Part shown: positions 33,868-42,208 of the stretch, piece by piece
How the letters are laid out: each line of letters opens with the position of its first letter
How positions within the stretch are numbered: the stretch's first letter is position 1
Origin: Solirubrobacteraceae bacterium
Lineage (GTDB): Bacteria; Actinomycetota; Thermoleophilia; Solirubrobacterales; Solirubrobacteraceae
DNA: 48,493 nt
Reading direction: 5' to 3'
Assembly (NCBI GenBank): GCA_024711025.1
Contig: JANJTP010000001.1
Coordinates: 1-48,493 of the forward strand
Notes under the pieces: generated by a model
The model's input: the letters and a program-made list of their open reading frames with translations, nothing else
What the model was told of the DNA's origin: nothing
Databases searched by the model: none
Program-made: the position numbers and the translations under genes

Positions 33868-34931
33868 CAGACGATCCCGATCTCCGACCGGTCGCCGACG
33901 AGGAAGCGGAAGGCGCGCGGCTGGCCGAGCGATCGCCGGATGGCAACGTCGCGGCCGAGCAGCGAGGACTCCATCCGGGCCGGCAGATCCCGCACCGAGG
34001 AGCCTTCGAGCAGGATCGAGTGCTCGACCTCGGCGCGCTCGACCCGGCAGCCCGCTCCGACGGCCGTGTAGGGGCCGACGTAGGCATCCACGAGTCGCGC
34101 GCCGGCACCGACGATCGCCGGCCCGCGGACGGTCGAGCGCTCCAGCACGGCGCCCGGCTCGATCACGACGCGCCCCTCGACCTGCGAGTCCGTCAGCTCG
34201 CCCTGGACCCGGCGCTCGATCGTGTCGAGCACCAGCCGGTTGGCCTCGAGCATGTCCTCCAGACGCCCCGTGTCCTTCCACCAGCCGCGCACGACGTGCG
34301 GCTCGACGCGCCGGTCCTGGTCGACCAGCCACTGGATCGCGTCGGTGATCTCGAGCTCGCCGCGAGCCGATGGCGAGATCGCCCGGGCGGCCTCGTGGAT
34401 GCCGGGGGTGAACATGTAGACGCCGACGAGCGCGAGGTCGGTCTTCGGCTCGGCGGGCTTCTCCTGCAGACGCGTGACGCGGCCGTCGTTCAGCTCGGCG
34501 ACGCCGTAGTGCTCCGGGTCCGGAACCGGGGTCAGCAGGATCAGCGCGTCCGGCGAGCCGGTCCGGAACGCCTCGACCAGCTCGGTGATCCCGCCCTGCA
34601 GCAGGTTGTCGCCGAGGTACATGACGAACGGGTCGACGCCGAGGAAGGGCTCCGCCGTCAGAACCGCGTGCGCAAGCCCTGCCGGCTCGTCCTGCACGAT
34701 GTAGGTGATCCGGACGCCGAAATCGGAGCCGTCGCCGGCGGCCGCACGGATCTCCTCGCCGGTCTCGGGCGCGATGATGATCCCGACCTCGTCGATGCCG
34801 GCTTCGGCCATCGCCTGGATGCCGTAGAACAGCACCGGCCGGTTGGCGACCGGTACGAGCTGCTTGGCGCTCGTGAACGTGATCGGGCGCAGCCGCGTGC
34901 CGCGGCCGCCCGAGAGGATCAGGCCCTTCAT
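33867..34931 (-). CDS. rmlA: Glucose-1-phosphate thymidylyltransferase, long type with left-handed beta-helix
   Basis: The 354-residue nucleotidyltransferase has GGRGTRLRPITFTSAKQLVPVANRP as the nucleotide loop at 8-32, YLGDNLLQGG, and LQEKPAEPKTDLALVGVYMF. From about residue 250 it has hexapeptide-like repeats that form a left-handed beta-helix, as in the long RmlA variants of antibiotic clusters and many actinobacteria. It makes dTDP-glucose. A TACCGT hexamer 8 nt before the ATG suggests a leaderless operon start. It is the first gene of rmlA-rmlD-rmlB. Confidence 0.93.
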   Translation of the reverse strand: MKGLILSGGRGTRLRPITFTSAKQLVPVANRPVLFYGIQAMAEAGIDEVGIIIAPETGEEIRAAAGDGSDFGVRITYIVQDEPAGLAHAVLTAEPFLGVDPFVMYLGDNLLQGGITELVEAFRTGSPDALILLTPVPDPEHYGVAELNDGRVTRLQEKPAEPKTDLALVGVYMFTPGIHEAARAISPSARGELEITDAIQWLVDQDRRVEPHVVRGWWKDTGRLEDMLEANRLVLDTIERRVQGELTDSQVEGRVVIEPGAVLERSTVRGPAIVGAGARLVDAYVGPYTAVGAGCRVERAEVEHSILLEGSSVRDLPARMESSLLGRDVAIRRSLGQPRAFRFLVGDRSEIGIV

Positions 34932-34965
34932 CGCGTGGGACGGTATCCGGTCGGCCGAGCCGCGG

Positions 34966-35457
34966 TCAGTACGCGCCGGCGAGCTTGCGGTGATCCCAGC
35001 TCACGCGCCGGCGCTCGACGAACTGGAGGGCGATGCGCTTCGCCGCCTGCGATTCGACCATCGCGATCGTGCCGTCGTCGAGCTCGCCGGAAGCGGTCCC
35101 CGCATAGCGGCGGAAGACGTCGAGGCCGACACCGCGCACCGTCTCGACGTCTCGATGGATCACCGCCTCCGTCTCGAGCATCACGCCGCGCAGCTCCGCG
35201 TAGTGCTCGCCGGCATCGACCTGCAGCGTGACGCGCCGGTCGCGCTCGACGTTGCGCGCCTTCTGCGACTTGGCGAAGGTCCAGGCCCAGACCTCGCCGG
35301 CGGCGCCGGGTCCGGTCGGGCGGCGGACGTACCACAGCGGCATCAGGTGCGGCCAGCCCCCGACCCCGTTGGATGCGCAGATCACCGTCCGCTCGCCGTC
35401 GAGGAACGCGTCGGATTCCTCGCGGCTCATCCTGATCTGCTCGCGGCGGCTCGGCAT
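34966..35457 (-). CDS. PPOX-fold (pyridoxamine 5'-phosphate oxidase/F420-type) protein
   Basis: The 163-residue protein has a split-barrel flavin- or F420-binding fold: an N-terminal helix MSREESDAFLDGER, ICASNGVGGWPHLMPLWYV, VWAWTFAKSQKARNVERDRRVTLQVDAG, and the ending ISWDHRKL-like strand (VSWDHRKLAGAY). This matches the F420-dependent PPOX class common in actinobacteria, which reduces or oxidises small cofactors and xenobiotics. The ATG at 35457 starts 24 bp after the stop of the WYL regulator gene on the same strand, so it may be co-transcribed. Substrate unknown. Confidence 0.82.
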   Translation of the reverse strand: MPSRREQIRMSREESDAFLDGERTVICASNGVGGWPHLMPLWYVRRPTGPGAAGEVWAWTFAKSQKARNVERDRRVTLQVDAGEHYAELRGVMLETEAVIHRDVETVRGVGLDVFRRYAGTASGELDDGTIAMVESQAAKRIALQFVERRRVSWDHRKLAGAY

Positions 35458-35480
35458 CGGCGCGGGCAGGTCCGGCTCGC

Positions 35481-37553
35481 TCAGGCGGGCGCCGGCTGAC
35501 GCAGGCGGCGCGCGGCGGCGAGGACCGCGGCGCGGGCGTCGGTCGGCTCCAGGATCGCGGCGTCGCCGGCCTCCTCCAGAACCTTGCGCACGAGCCAGTC
35601 CTCGCCGGCGAAGCTCAGCTGGACGACGATCGAGCCGTCGCCCAGCTCCTCGGCGACCGGTCGCTCCTCGCGCACCCAGCGCGCCCGCTCGGACGAGAAC
35701 CAGACCCGCGCGGTCCGCGACGCCGGCACCTCGCCGGTCCGCGGCCAACCCTCGACGTCCGCGGCGGGATCGACCTCCGGACGGCGCTTGAACCGCGTGC
35801 GGCTCGCCTCGGCGTGGCGGATGCGGTCGAGGCGGAAGTGGCGGACGCCGTCGCGCTCGGGGTCGAACGACGCGACGTACCAGCCCTCGCGGCCGTTGAC
35901 CAGCGCGTAAGGCTCTACGACGCGCTCCACGAACTCGTCCTCGTTGGCCTTGTAGTAGTCCAGGCGCAGCAGTCGCCGGTCGGCGATCGCCTTGGAGACG
36001 ACCCGCGCGATGCCCGAGTCGTCGGCGCCGGAGTCCGCGACCTGCAGGCCCTGCTCCATCGGATCCGCGCCGAGCGCGGCGACGATCTTCTCTCTCGCGC
36101 TCGTCAGCGAGCCCTCCGGCAGGTGGTCGCCGATCAGGTCGATCGCCGCCACGAGCGCCTTCGCCTCGACCGGCAGCAGCCGCGCCGGGCGGTCGAAGTT
36201 GTCGGCGTACGGCTCTGGGTCGACCTCGATCGTGCCGTCGTCGCGGATCTCGGCGTAGAGGACGTACGAGCCGCCGCCGAAGTTGACGACGTTAAGGACG
36301 TCGACGTCCTCGCGCAGCTCGGCCTCGCTGACCTGGATCGCCTCGCGCACCTCCTCGACGGCGAGCAGTCGACCCTCGCGGCCGGCGTCGATCAGGATCG
36401 ACGCGAGCGTCACGAGACGGGCGAAGCGCTCGGGCCTGATGCCGGGGTCGCGCCGCCCGCGCTCCTCGGCGGCCTCGCGGGCCGCGCTCTCCTCGTCGCG
36501 CCGGGCCGGGCGGTCGACGACCGCGGCAAGCTGCAGCTCGCCCTCGTGGCGGCGCTCCAGCAGGCCGATCCGCTGCTCGGCCTCGGCGACCAGCTCCGGC
36601 GGCCCGGCCAGCCGCGCGTGCTCACCGAGCCCGAGGACCCAGGAGACGATCTGGCGCGCGGAGGCGTACGGCGTCGAGAGGACGATGTCGCCCGAGTCGT
36701 TCTGCCGGCGAACCTCGCCGAAGCGACCGAAGTGCCGCTCGACATGCCACGCCAGGCGCTCGCCGACGACGATCTCCGCCACGCCCCGCTCGTCGCCGAA
36801 CTGCCAGTCGGCGCGGTGTGCGTACGAGCGCGGGTCGAAGTCCTCGGGCCGCTTGAAGTCGTGCTCGGCCTTCGTCGCGTAGGCGACCTTGCCGCGCATC
36901 CGCGAGAGGCGGAACACGCGGACGGCGTCGCGCTCGTGCGAGTGGCCGAGGAGGTAGAACTGGCCGCCGCGGAACAGCAGGTGGTAAGGGTCGACCCTGC
37001 GCGGCTCGGTCTCGTCGCGCTCGATCGTGTGGTACTCGAAGGTGATCGTCTTCTGGCGGAAGATCGCCGTCTCGACCTTGGCGAGTCGCTGCGAGAGCTC
37101 GTGGCCGCCCGCCGAGGCCGTGACGCCGAGCGCGAGCGAGCGCTGGTCGGGCGAGTCGAGCGGGCTCGGCCGGCCCCAGGAGATCTGCTGCAGCGCGAGC
37201 CGCAGCGGCTCCGCGTAGGCGAACTCGCCGTCCAGCAGGCCGAGCGCGAACTGCAGCGCCGCGAGCTCCTCGTCGGTGAACGCGATCGCCGGCAGATGGA
37301 AGTTCTCGCGGCGCAGCGAGTAGTTCTCCTGCTCGGCCGCCCCGTCGGACGGGCGGTCGACGGTGAGCTGGATCCCGAGCGCGTCGAGCTCGGCGCGGTC
37401 CGCGTAGAAGCGCCGTGCGAACGCGTCCTCGTTCATCCCGCTGTACCCCTCGACGTCACGGCGGATCTCGAGCGCAGTGACCGGCCGGCGCTCGGCCATG
37501 AGGTAGGAGATCAGCGAGAGCTGACGGATCAGCTTCTCGGTGTCCTTCGCCAT
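35481..37553 (-). CDS. pafBC: Fused PafBC-type WYL-domain regulator
   Basis: The 690-residue protein holds two HTH-WYL-WCX units in tandem (about 1-330 and 385-690). Each has a winged helix (RQLSLISYLMAERRPVTALEIR; LVTLASILIDAGREGRLLAVEEVR), a WYL core (EPRRVDPYHLLFRGGQFYLLGH; ERVVEPYALVNGREGWYVASF) and a C-terminal extension. In most actinobacteria PafB and PafC are separate and activate the LexA-independent DNA-damage response; natural fusions are known. TACGGT lies 7 nt before the ATG, overlapping a possible G-rich Shine-Dalgarno. The pup-proteasome genes usually nearby are not in this window. Confidence 0.88.
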   Translation of the reverse strand: MAKDTEKLIRQLSLISYLMAERRPVTALEIRRDVEGYSGMNEDAFARRFYADRAELDALGIQLTVDRPSDGAAEQENYSLRRENFHLPAIAFTDEELAALQFALGLLDGEFAYAEPLRLALQQISWGRPSPLDSPDQRSLALGVTASAGGHELSQRLAKVETAIFRQKTITFEYHTIERDETEPRRVDPYHLLFRGGQFYLLGHSHERDAVRVFRLSRMRGKVAYATKAEHDFKRPEDFDPRSYAHRADWQFGDERGVAEIVVGERLAWHVERHFGRFGEVRRQNDSGDIVLSTPYASARQIVSWVLGLGEHARLAGPPELVAEAEQRIGLLERRHEGELQLAAVVDRPARRDEESAAREAAEERGRRDPGIRPERFARLVTLASILIDAGREGRLLAVEEVREAIQVSEAELREDVDVLNVVNFGGGSYVLYAEIRDDGTIEVDPEPYADNFDRPARLLPVEAKALVAAIDLIGDHLPEGSLTSAREKIVAALGADPMEQGLQVADSGADDSGIARVVSKAIADRRLLRLDYYKANEDEFVERVVEPYALVNGREGWYVASFDPERDGVRHFRLDRIRHAEASRTRFKRRPEVDPAADVEGWPRTGEVPASRTARVWFSSERARWVREERPVAEELGDGSIVVQLSFAGEDWLVRKVLEEAGDAAILEPTDARAAVLAAARRLRQPAPA

Positions 37554-37666
37554 CCCCCCAACCGTAGCCGTGGGCCGCGGTCGCTGGGACGCATCGAGCC
37601 CAGTCCGGCGTGGTTTGCGTCGATTTTCCGATGTTCCGGGGGGTGCTCGCGTGTTCCGAGGGCCGC

Positions 37667-37830
37667 TCAGGTCGTGCCCGCGTGCGTCCCGGAGCGCCGC
37701 TCAGGCGGCGTGTCCGGCGTCGATCGGCGGCCCTTGCGTGTCGTTCAGGCGGCGTGCCCGGCGTCGCTCGACGGCCCTTGCGTGTCGTTCGGGCGGCGTG
37801 CCCGAGCGATCGCGCGGCCGCTCAGGCGGC
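37667..37830. repeat. 34-44-bp tandem repeat ending at the YhaM-like gene stop
   Basis: Units starting TCAGGCGGCG begin at 37701 and 37745 (44 bp each, near-identical). A diverged unit starts at 37789 (33 bp) and a 34-bp relative at 37667. The same ten bases at 37822-37831 are the end of the YhaM-like gene and contain its TGA stop on the minus strand. The 268-bp gap from 37554 to 37821 holds nothing else I can support. Confidence 0.85.
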
Positions 37831-38805
37831 GGCCGGCCGCGCGTCGTCCTCGGCCGGGGGCGACGCGGCGCCGAAGTACGCCCCGCCGCCGATCGCGCGG
37901 TCGAAGGTCGACCAGCTCGCGCCCGGCGCCAGCTCCTTCTCCAGGCGGTCGAAGCTGCCCAGGCGGCCGCCCAGGTTGTCGATCATGTGCACGAGCGTCG
38001 CCTCGCGCGTCGCGGGAACGATCGGGCTGCCGTGCTCGAGCGTGCCGTGGTGGCTGAGGATGATGTGCAGCACGGCCTGGGCGAGCGACGCGGGGAACCC
38101 GGGCAGATCCTCGATCGCGCGTCGCACCTGGTAGTAGCCGAGCGGGATCTCGCCCTGCAGGCGGCCGGCGTCCGTGAGGTCGATGACCTCGCCCTGCTCG
38201 CCGTACGCCTCGAGCTTGCCGATGTCGTGGAGCAGCGCGCCGGTGATCGCGACGTCGCGATCGATTCCGGGGAACGTCGCACTGATCGCGCTGACCGACT
38301 GGGCGACCGTCAGCGCGTGCTCCAGCAGCCCGTGGCGGTAGGCCTGGTGGAAGTGCTTGGCGGCCGGGGCCTCCCGGAACCGCGCCCACGTGGCCGAGCC
38401 CTCGCCGAGCAGCAGGTCGAGCAGCCGGCGCAGGTGCGGCTGGCGGACCGTTGCCACGAGCTCGCGCAGGTCCGACTCCATCGCCGCGGCCGAGCGCGGC
38501 GGCCCGTCCCGCAGATCGGCCTCGTCGTAGCTGCCGGGCTCGGCGGGGCTGAGCCGGCAGCGCGCCTGCGCGCCCCACTTCGGATGCAGCTCGAACACCC
38601 CGCGGGCGTGCACGACGGCGCCGGCGGCGCACACCTCGAGGTGCGTCTCGACGTCGTCCCAGAAGTTGACCGTGAACGCGCCTGTGCGATCGCCGAGCAC
38701 CAGGCGCAGGAACCGGCCGCCGTCCTTCTTCTGGCGCAGCTCCGCCGCGCGGACGACGAAGGCCTGATCGATCTGCTGGCCGTCGGTGAAGTCGCGGACG
38801 AGCAC
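37822..38805 (-). CDS. YhaM-like 3'-5' exoribonuclease (OB fold plus HD domain)
   Basis: The 327-residue protein starts with an OB-fold nucleic-acid-binding domain (about 8-110, with QKKDGGRFLRLVLGDRTG). It continues with a metal-dependent HD phosphohydrolase domain (about 150-310), with GALLHDIGKLEAYG and HIILSHHGTLEHGSP. This is the architecture of Bacillus YhaM/CbfM exonucleases acting on RNA and single-stranded DNA. GTG at 38805 is 7 nt after TACGGT and starts directly with the OB strand; the open frame upstream is low complexity. The last codons lie in the tandem repeat. Family membership is clear; the nucleic-acid target is not. Confidence 0.85.
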   Translation of the reverse strand: MLVRDFTDGQQIDQAFVVRAAELRQKKDGGRFLRLVLGDRTGAFTVNFWDDVETHLEVCAAGAVVHARGVFELHPKWGAQARCRLSPAEPGSYDEADLRDGPPRSAAAMESDLRELVATVRQPHLRRLLDLLLGEGSATWARFREAPAAKHFHQAYRHGLLEHALTVAQSVSAISATFPGIDRDVAITGALLHDIGKLEAYGEQGEVIDLTDAGRLQGEIPLGYYQVRRAIEDLPGFPASLAQAVLHIILSHHGTLEHGSPIVPATREATLVHMIDNLGGRLGSFDRLEKELAPGASWSTFDRAIGGGAYFGAASPPAEDDARPAAA

Positions 38806-39007
38806 GCGGCGAACCGTAGGCCCGCAGTCGGACGGGATCGGCGCGTGCTCGGAGTCGGTCGATGAGATTCGCCTGGCAGAGGTTCGCGTCCGGCATTGAC
38901 GGAAACATCGCCGGCCGACCGATGCCCGGCGGGGCGACGGCCCGGCGGGGCGGCCCAGGTGCAGGCGCGACGCTCGCGCGCCGGGGCGACGGCTAGCCTC
39001 GACCCAC

Positions 39008-40012
39008 ATGTCAGCCCGAGTCGCTCGCCGGACCGTCGCCCTCGGCCTCCTGCTCGCGGCGCTGCCGTCGGCCGCGCGCGCGCAGGATCCGCCGCCGCTC
39101 GTCGCACCGGGCGTCGTGGCGGCGGGCGTCGACCTGTCGGGCCTGACGGCGCAGCAGGCCGCCGCGCGACTGCAGGAGCAGCTCGCGTCGCGGCTGGCGG
39201 CCCCGGTCGTGGTCCGCGTGGCGGGTCGGCGGTTCGAGCTCGGCTCCGGGCGCTCGCAGCTCCAGCTCGACGCGACGGCGACGGCGCTCGCCGCGCTCGC
39301 CGCCGAGCCTCCGGCGCCGGGCCTGGAGGGTGGCGGGGTCCCGCTCGTCCTGCGCCACTCGGCGTCGGCCGTGCGGGCCTTCGCCGCCGATGTCGCCGTG
39401 CACGTTCGCCGCTCCCCGCGCAACGCGACCCTGCGGATCGGGCTCAAGCGCATGCAGGTTCGCCGCGCGGTCGTCGGCCTGAGGGTCGACGCCGGTGCGC
39501 TCGCGACACGGATCGACGCGATGCTCGACGGCGATCCCCGGCTTTCGCGGCTCGTCGCGCTGCGTGCCCGCAAGGTCTATCCACCGGTCAACGCGAACGA
39601 CCTGCGCCGCATGTACCCGACGGTGCTGACCGTCAGCAAGAGCGAGCTGCGACTGCGGCTGTTCAAGCGTCTGAAGTGGGTGAAGACCTATCGGGTCGCG
39701 ATCGGGCAGCCCGCCTATCCGACGCCGAGCGGGCGCTTCCGGATCACGAGCAAGCAGGTCAACCCCGTCTGGTCGGTGCCGAACAGCCCGTGGGCCGGCG
39801 AGCTCGGCGGGTCGACGGTGCCCGGCGGCTCTCCCGCCAACCCCCTGAAGGCGCGCTGGATGGGGATCGTCGACGGCGTCGGGATCCACGGCACCGGCGC
39901 CGACTGGTCGATCGGCACGCGCGCGTCGCACGGCTGCATCAGGATGCACGTCGGCGACGTCGTCGAGCTCTACCCGCGGGTCCCGATCGGTACGCCGATC
40001 GTCATCCGCTGA
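39008..40012 (+). CDS. L,D-transpeptidase (YkuD) with signal peptide
   Basis: The 334-residue exported enzyme should cross-link peptidoglycan at diaminopimelate residues or attach lipoproteins to it. It has a signal peptide ending ARAQ (about 1-26) and a central alpha/beta segment resembling the peptidoglycan-binding/DUF4124-like region of actinobacterial LDTs. The YkuD domain (about 205-334) ends in HGTG...SHGCIRM with catalytic Cys near 315. TAGCCT at 38994-38999 is 8 nt before the ATG and there is no Shine-Dalgarno. It stands alone. Confidence 0.9.
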   Translation: MSARVARRTVALGLLLAALPSAARAQDPPPLVAPGVVAAGVDLSGLTAQQAAARLQEQLASRLAAPVVVRVAGRRFELGSGRSQLQLDATATALAALAAEPPAPGLEGGGVPLVLRHSASAVRAFAADVAVHVRRSPRNATLRIGLKRMQVRRAVVGLRVDAGALATRIDAMLDGDPRLSRLVALRARKVYPPVNANDLRRMYPTVLTVSKSELRLRLFKRLKWVKTYRVAIGQPAYPTPSGRFRITSKQVNPVWSVPNSPWAGELGGSTVPGGSPANPLKARWMGIVDGVGIHGTGADWSIGTRASHGCIRMHVGDVVELYPRVPIGTPIVIR

Positions 40013-40069
40013 CGGTCTCGGCACGCGTCATCCGGCGGCGCCCTCTGACCATCCGTAATTCGCCGGGGC

Positions 40070-40097
40070 TTGCGCGACGGCGCCGTTCTGGTATCCC
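40070..40097 (+). promoter_or_regulatory. Promoter of the sterol-desaturase-family gene
   Basis: TTGCGC (40070-40075) and TATCCC (40092-40097) are 16 bp apart. The start would fall near 40104, only about 7 nt before the ATG at 40111. Confidence 0.5.
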
Positions 40098-40110
40098 ATG
40101 AGGCAACACC

Positions 40111-40776
40111 ATGAGCGTGCTCGACGGCCTCAAGGATCCACCGCGGCCGGACCCGGCGTCCATGCCTCGCCAGGAGTACCTGCGCGCCTCGCCGCCGATG
40201 TTCGCCTCCCCGGTCGTCGATCGGCTGACGCGGGTTCCGGTCTGGGTGGTGCCGGCGATCTACGTGCCGGCGATCCTGGCCGCGCTGGTCCTGGCACTGC
40301 GCGGCCAGCCGGTCTGGGCGGCGCTCCTGTGGATCGCCGGCGGCTATCTGACGTGGACGCTCGCCGAGTACTGGCTGCACCGGATCGTCTTCCACTTCGA
40401 GCCCGACGAGGGCATCGGCCTGCGGCTGCACTGGATCGTCCACGGCGTCCACCACGACCACCCGAACGATCCGCTCCGGCTCGTGATGCCGCCGTCGGCG
40501 TCGATCCCGCTCGCCGCGGCGTTCGTCGCCCTGTTCCACCTGCTGCTCGGGGCGCCTGAGGCGTGGGCGCTGGCAGTCGGCTTCCTCGGCGGGTATCTCG
40601 CCTACGACCTCACGCACTACTACCTCCATCACCGTCGCCCGCGAGGCCCGCTCGGCCGGCGGCTGCGCGAGCTGCACATGCGCCACCACTTCCAGGACCA
40701 CACTCGCGGATACGGCGTCAGCGCGCCGTGGTGGGACCGCGTGTTCGGCACGACGCCGAGCGCGCGGCACGACTGA
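40111..40776 (+). CDS. Fatty acid hydroxylase / sterol desaturase superfamily membrane protein
   Basis: The 221-residue integral membrane di-iron oxygenase has about four helices and the full set of histidine clusters: EYWLHRIVFH (near 88), HGVHHDH (near 112), YDLTHYYLHH (near 168) and HMRHHFQDH (near 190). Related proteins hydroxylate fatty acyl chains or carotenoids and sterols; this short form resembles fatty acid 2-hydroxylases without a cytochrome b5 domain. The substrate cannot be told. It is followed by a hairpin terminator and is monocistronic. Confidence 0.88.
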   Translation: MSVLDGLKDPPRPDPASMPRQEYLRASPPMFASPVVDRLTRVPVWVVPAIYVPAILAALVLALRGQPVWAALLWIAGGYLTWTLAEYWLHRIVFHFEPDEGIGLRLHWIVHGVHHDHPNDPLRLVMPPSASIPLAAAFVALFHLLLGAPEAWALAVGFLGGYLAYDLTHYYLHHRRPRGPLGRRLRELHMRHHFQDHTRGYGVSAPWWDRVFGTTPSARHD

Positions 40777-40788
40777 TCCACCGCGTCC

Positions 40789-40809
40789 GAGGATCGTCAC
40801 GCGATCCTC
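40789..40809 (+). terminator. Hairpin after the sterol-desaturase-family gene
   Basis: GAGGATCG and CGATCCTC form an 8-bp perfect stem around TCACG, 13 bp after the stop codon. There is no T tract. Confidence 0.6.
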
Positions 40810-40847
40810 ACCTGGGCTTCACCTCACGTTGAGGGAGTCGCTCGATG

Positions 40848-40881
40848 ATCTGCGGCGTGAGCGACGAGAGGATCCGCAGAT
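40848..40881 (+). promoter_or_regulatory. Possible hairpin covering the start codon of the zinc-ribbon gene
   Basis: ATCTGCGG (40848-40855) can pair with CCGCAGAT (40874-40881). The second arm includes the first two bases of the ATG at 40880, and the GAGAGG ribosome site lies in the loop. It could restrict translation; this is sequence inference only. Confidence 0.35.
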
Positions 40882-41134
40882 GCATCTGAGCCTTGTCACG
40901 TGGGAGGTCCGCAGGCTCGAGTCCGAGCGCGCGGCCCGGCCGAGGCGCTGCCCGCGCTGCCGCGGCTCGGCGGAGTGGACGGCGGTCCAGGAGCGTCGGC
41001 GGCTGCAGTTGCTCGGCACCGGCGTCGGGCCGGTTCGCCGCCGCGACCTCGTCTCCTGCCGGACCTGCGGCTGTGCGCTGCCGGCCGGCTGGCGCGACGC
41101 GTCTTCGCCGCCGCTGGCGCCGCTGGCGGCCTGA
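40880..41134 (+). CDS. Small zinc-ribbon protein of unknown function
   Basis: The 84-residue product has two CxxC knuckles, CPRC and CRTCGC, 36 residues apart, enough for one zinc ribbon. It is otherwise basic with no known domain. GAGAGG lies 8 nt before the ATG; a TTG at 40829 would extend it by 17 residues. It stands alone between a terminator-like hairpin and the convergent Sua5 gene. That it is expressed is not certain. Confidence 0.55.
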   Translation: MHLSLVTWEVRRLESERAARPRRCPRCRGSAEWTAVQERRRLQLLGTGVGPVRRRDLVSCRTCGCALPAGWRDASSPPLAPLAA

Positions 41135-41218
41135 GCCTGCCCCGGCCGGGTCGCCGGCTCCCTCCGCGCGCTCCCCCGCGCGAGCTCGCGCAGGCGGCGA
41201 TCGAGATCCACGCGCTCC

Positions 41219-42196
41219 TCACGACCGGCGACCGGCCGCGGCGCGCAGCAACCGGTCGTGAACAGCGAGCCCGATACCGCGTGGATCGGGTGCGATCGCC
41301 AGGACCACGTCGAGGTCGAGCTCGTCCGCGCGATGCAGCGCCTCGTAGAGCTCGCGCGCATACGCGTCGGAGGTCGATGGCCGCGATAGGACGACGGCGC
41401 CGTGCGGCGGCCCGGCGGCGAGCTCGGGGACGATCGCGCCGACGCGCTCGCCGCGGGCTGCGGCCGCGCCGGCGAGGGCGGCGAGCTCGTCGGCGTCGCG
41501 GGCCAGCACGACCCGTGCGCGCGGCGCGTAGTGCGCGGCGAGCATGCCCGGCGCGCGAGCAGGCCCGCGATCCGTCTCGGGCAGGGCGCCGAGCGTCTCG
41601 GCGAGCGCCTCGGCCGGTACGCCTCCGGCGCGCAGCAGGCGCGGCACGGTCGGGTCGCTGAGGTCGACGATCGTCGACTCGACGCCGATCCGGCACGGCC
41701 CACCGTCGAGCAAGAGGTCGACGTCGGGTCCCAGGCCCGCTCGGACGTGGGCGGCCGTCGTCGGCGACACCTGTCCGAAGCGGTTCGCGCTCGGCGCGGC
41801 GATGCCACCGCCGAATGCCGCGAGCAGGGCCAGCGCGACGGGCTGGTCGGGAACGCGCAGGCCGACGGTCGCCCGGCCGCCGGTGACTGCGTCCGGCACC
41901 GACGCGGCGCGGTCGAGGACGAGCGTCAGCGGTCCCGGCCAGAAGCGCTCGGCGAGTGCCGCGGCCGCTGGCGGCACCGTGGCGGCCCAGTCGCCGAGGC
42001 GGTCGGCGCCGGCCAGGTGGACGATCACCGGATGGTCGACCGGGCGGCCCTTGACCGCGTAGAGCCGCGCGAGCGCCGCCGGGTCGCGCGCCGCGGCGCC
42101 GAGGCCGTAGACGGTCTCGGTCGGGAAGGCGACCAGCCCGCCGGCGCGGAGGACTCGTACCGCGCGCTCGATGTCGGCTCGCGTCACGGCGGGCAT
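41219..42196 (-). CDS. sua5: L-threonylcarbamoyladenylate synthase (Sua5 type)
   Basis: The 325-residue enzyme makes threonylcarbamoyl-AMP from threonine, bicarbonate and ATP for the t6A modification of tRNAs reading ANN codons. The YrdC-like domain (1-200) has GGLVAFPTETVYGLGAAA, VKGRPVDHPVIVH, APSANRFGQVSPTTA and ESTIVDL. The PGMLAAHYAPRA linker and a C-terminal Sua5 domain separate it from short TsaC. TAGGCT 9 nt before the ATG suggests its own start although the membrane gene ends 13 bp upstream. Confidence 0.95.
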   Translation of the reverse strand: MPAVTRADIERAVRVLRAGGLVAFPTETVYGLGAAARDPAALARLYAVKGRPVDHPVIVHLAGADRLGDWAATVPPAAAALAERFWPGPLTLVLDRAASVPDAVTGGRATVGLRVPDQPVALALLAAFGGGIAAPSANRFGQVSPTTAAHVRAGLGPDVDLLLDGGPCRIGVESTIVDLSDPTVPRLLRAGGVPAEALAETLGALPETDRGPARAPGMLAAHYAPRARVVLARDADELAALAGAAAARGERVGAIVPELAAGPPHGAVVLSRPSTSDAYARELYEALHRADELDLDVVLAIAPDPRGIGLAVHDRLLRAAAGRRS

Positions 42197-42208
42197 CGCC
42201 GGGCGAGC

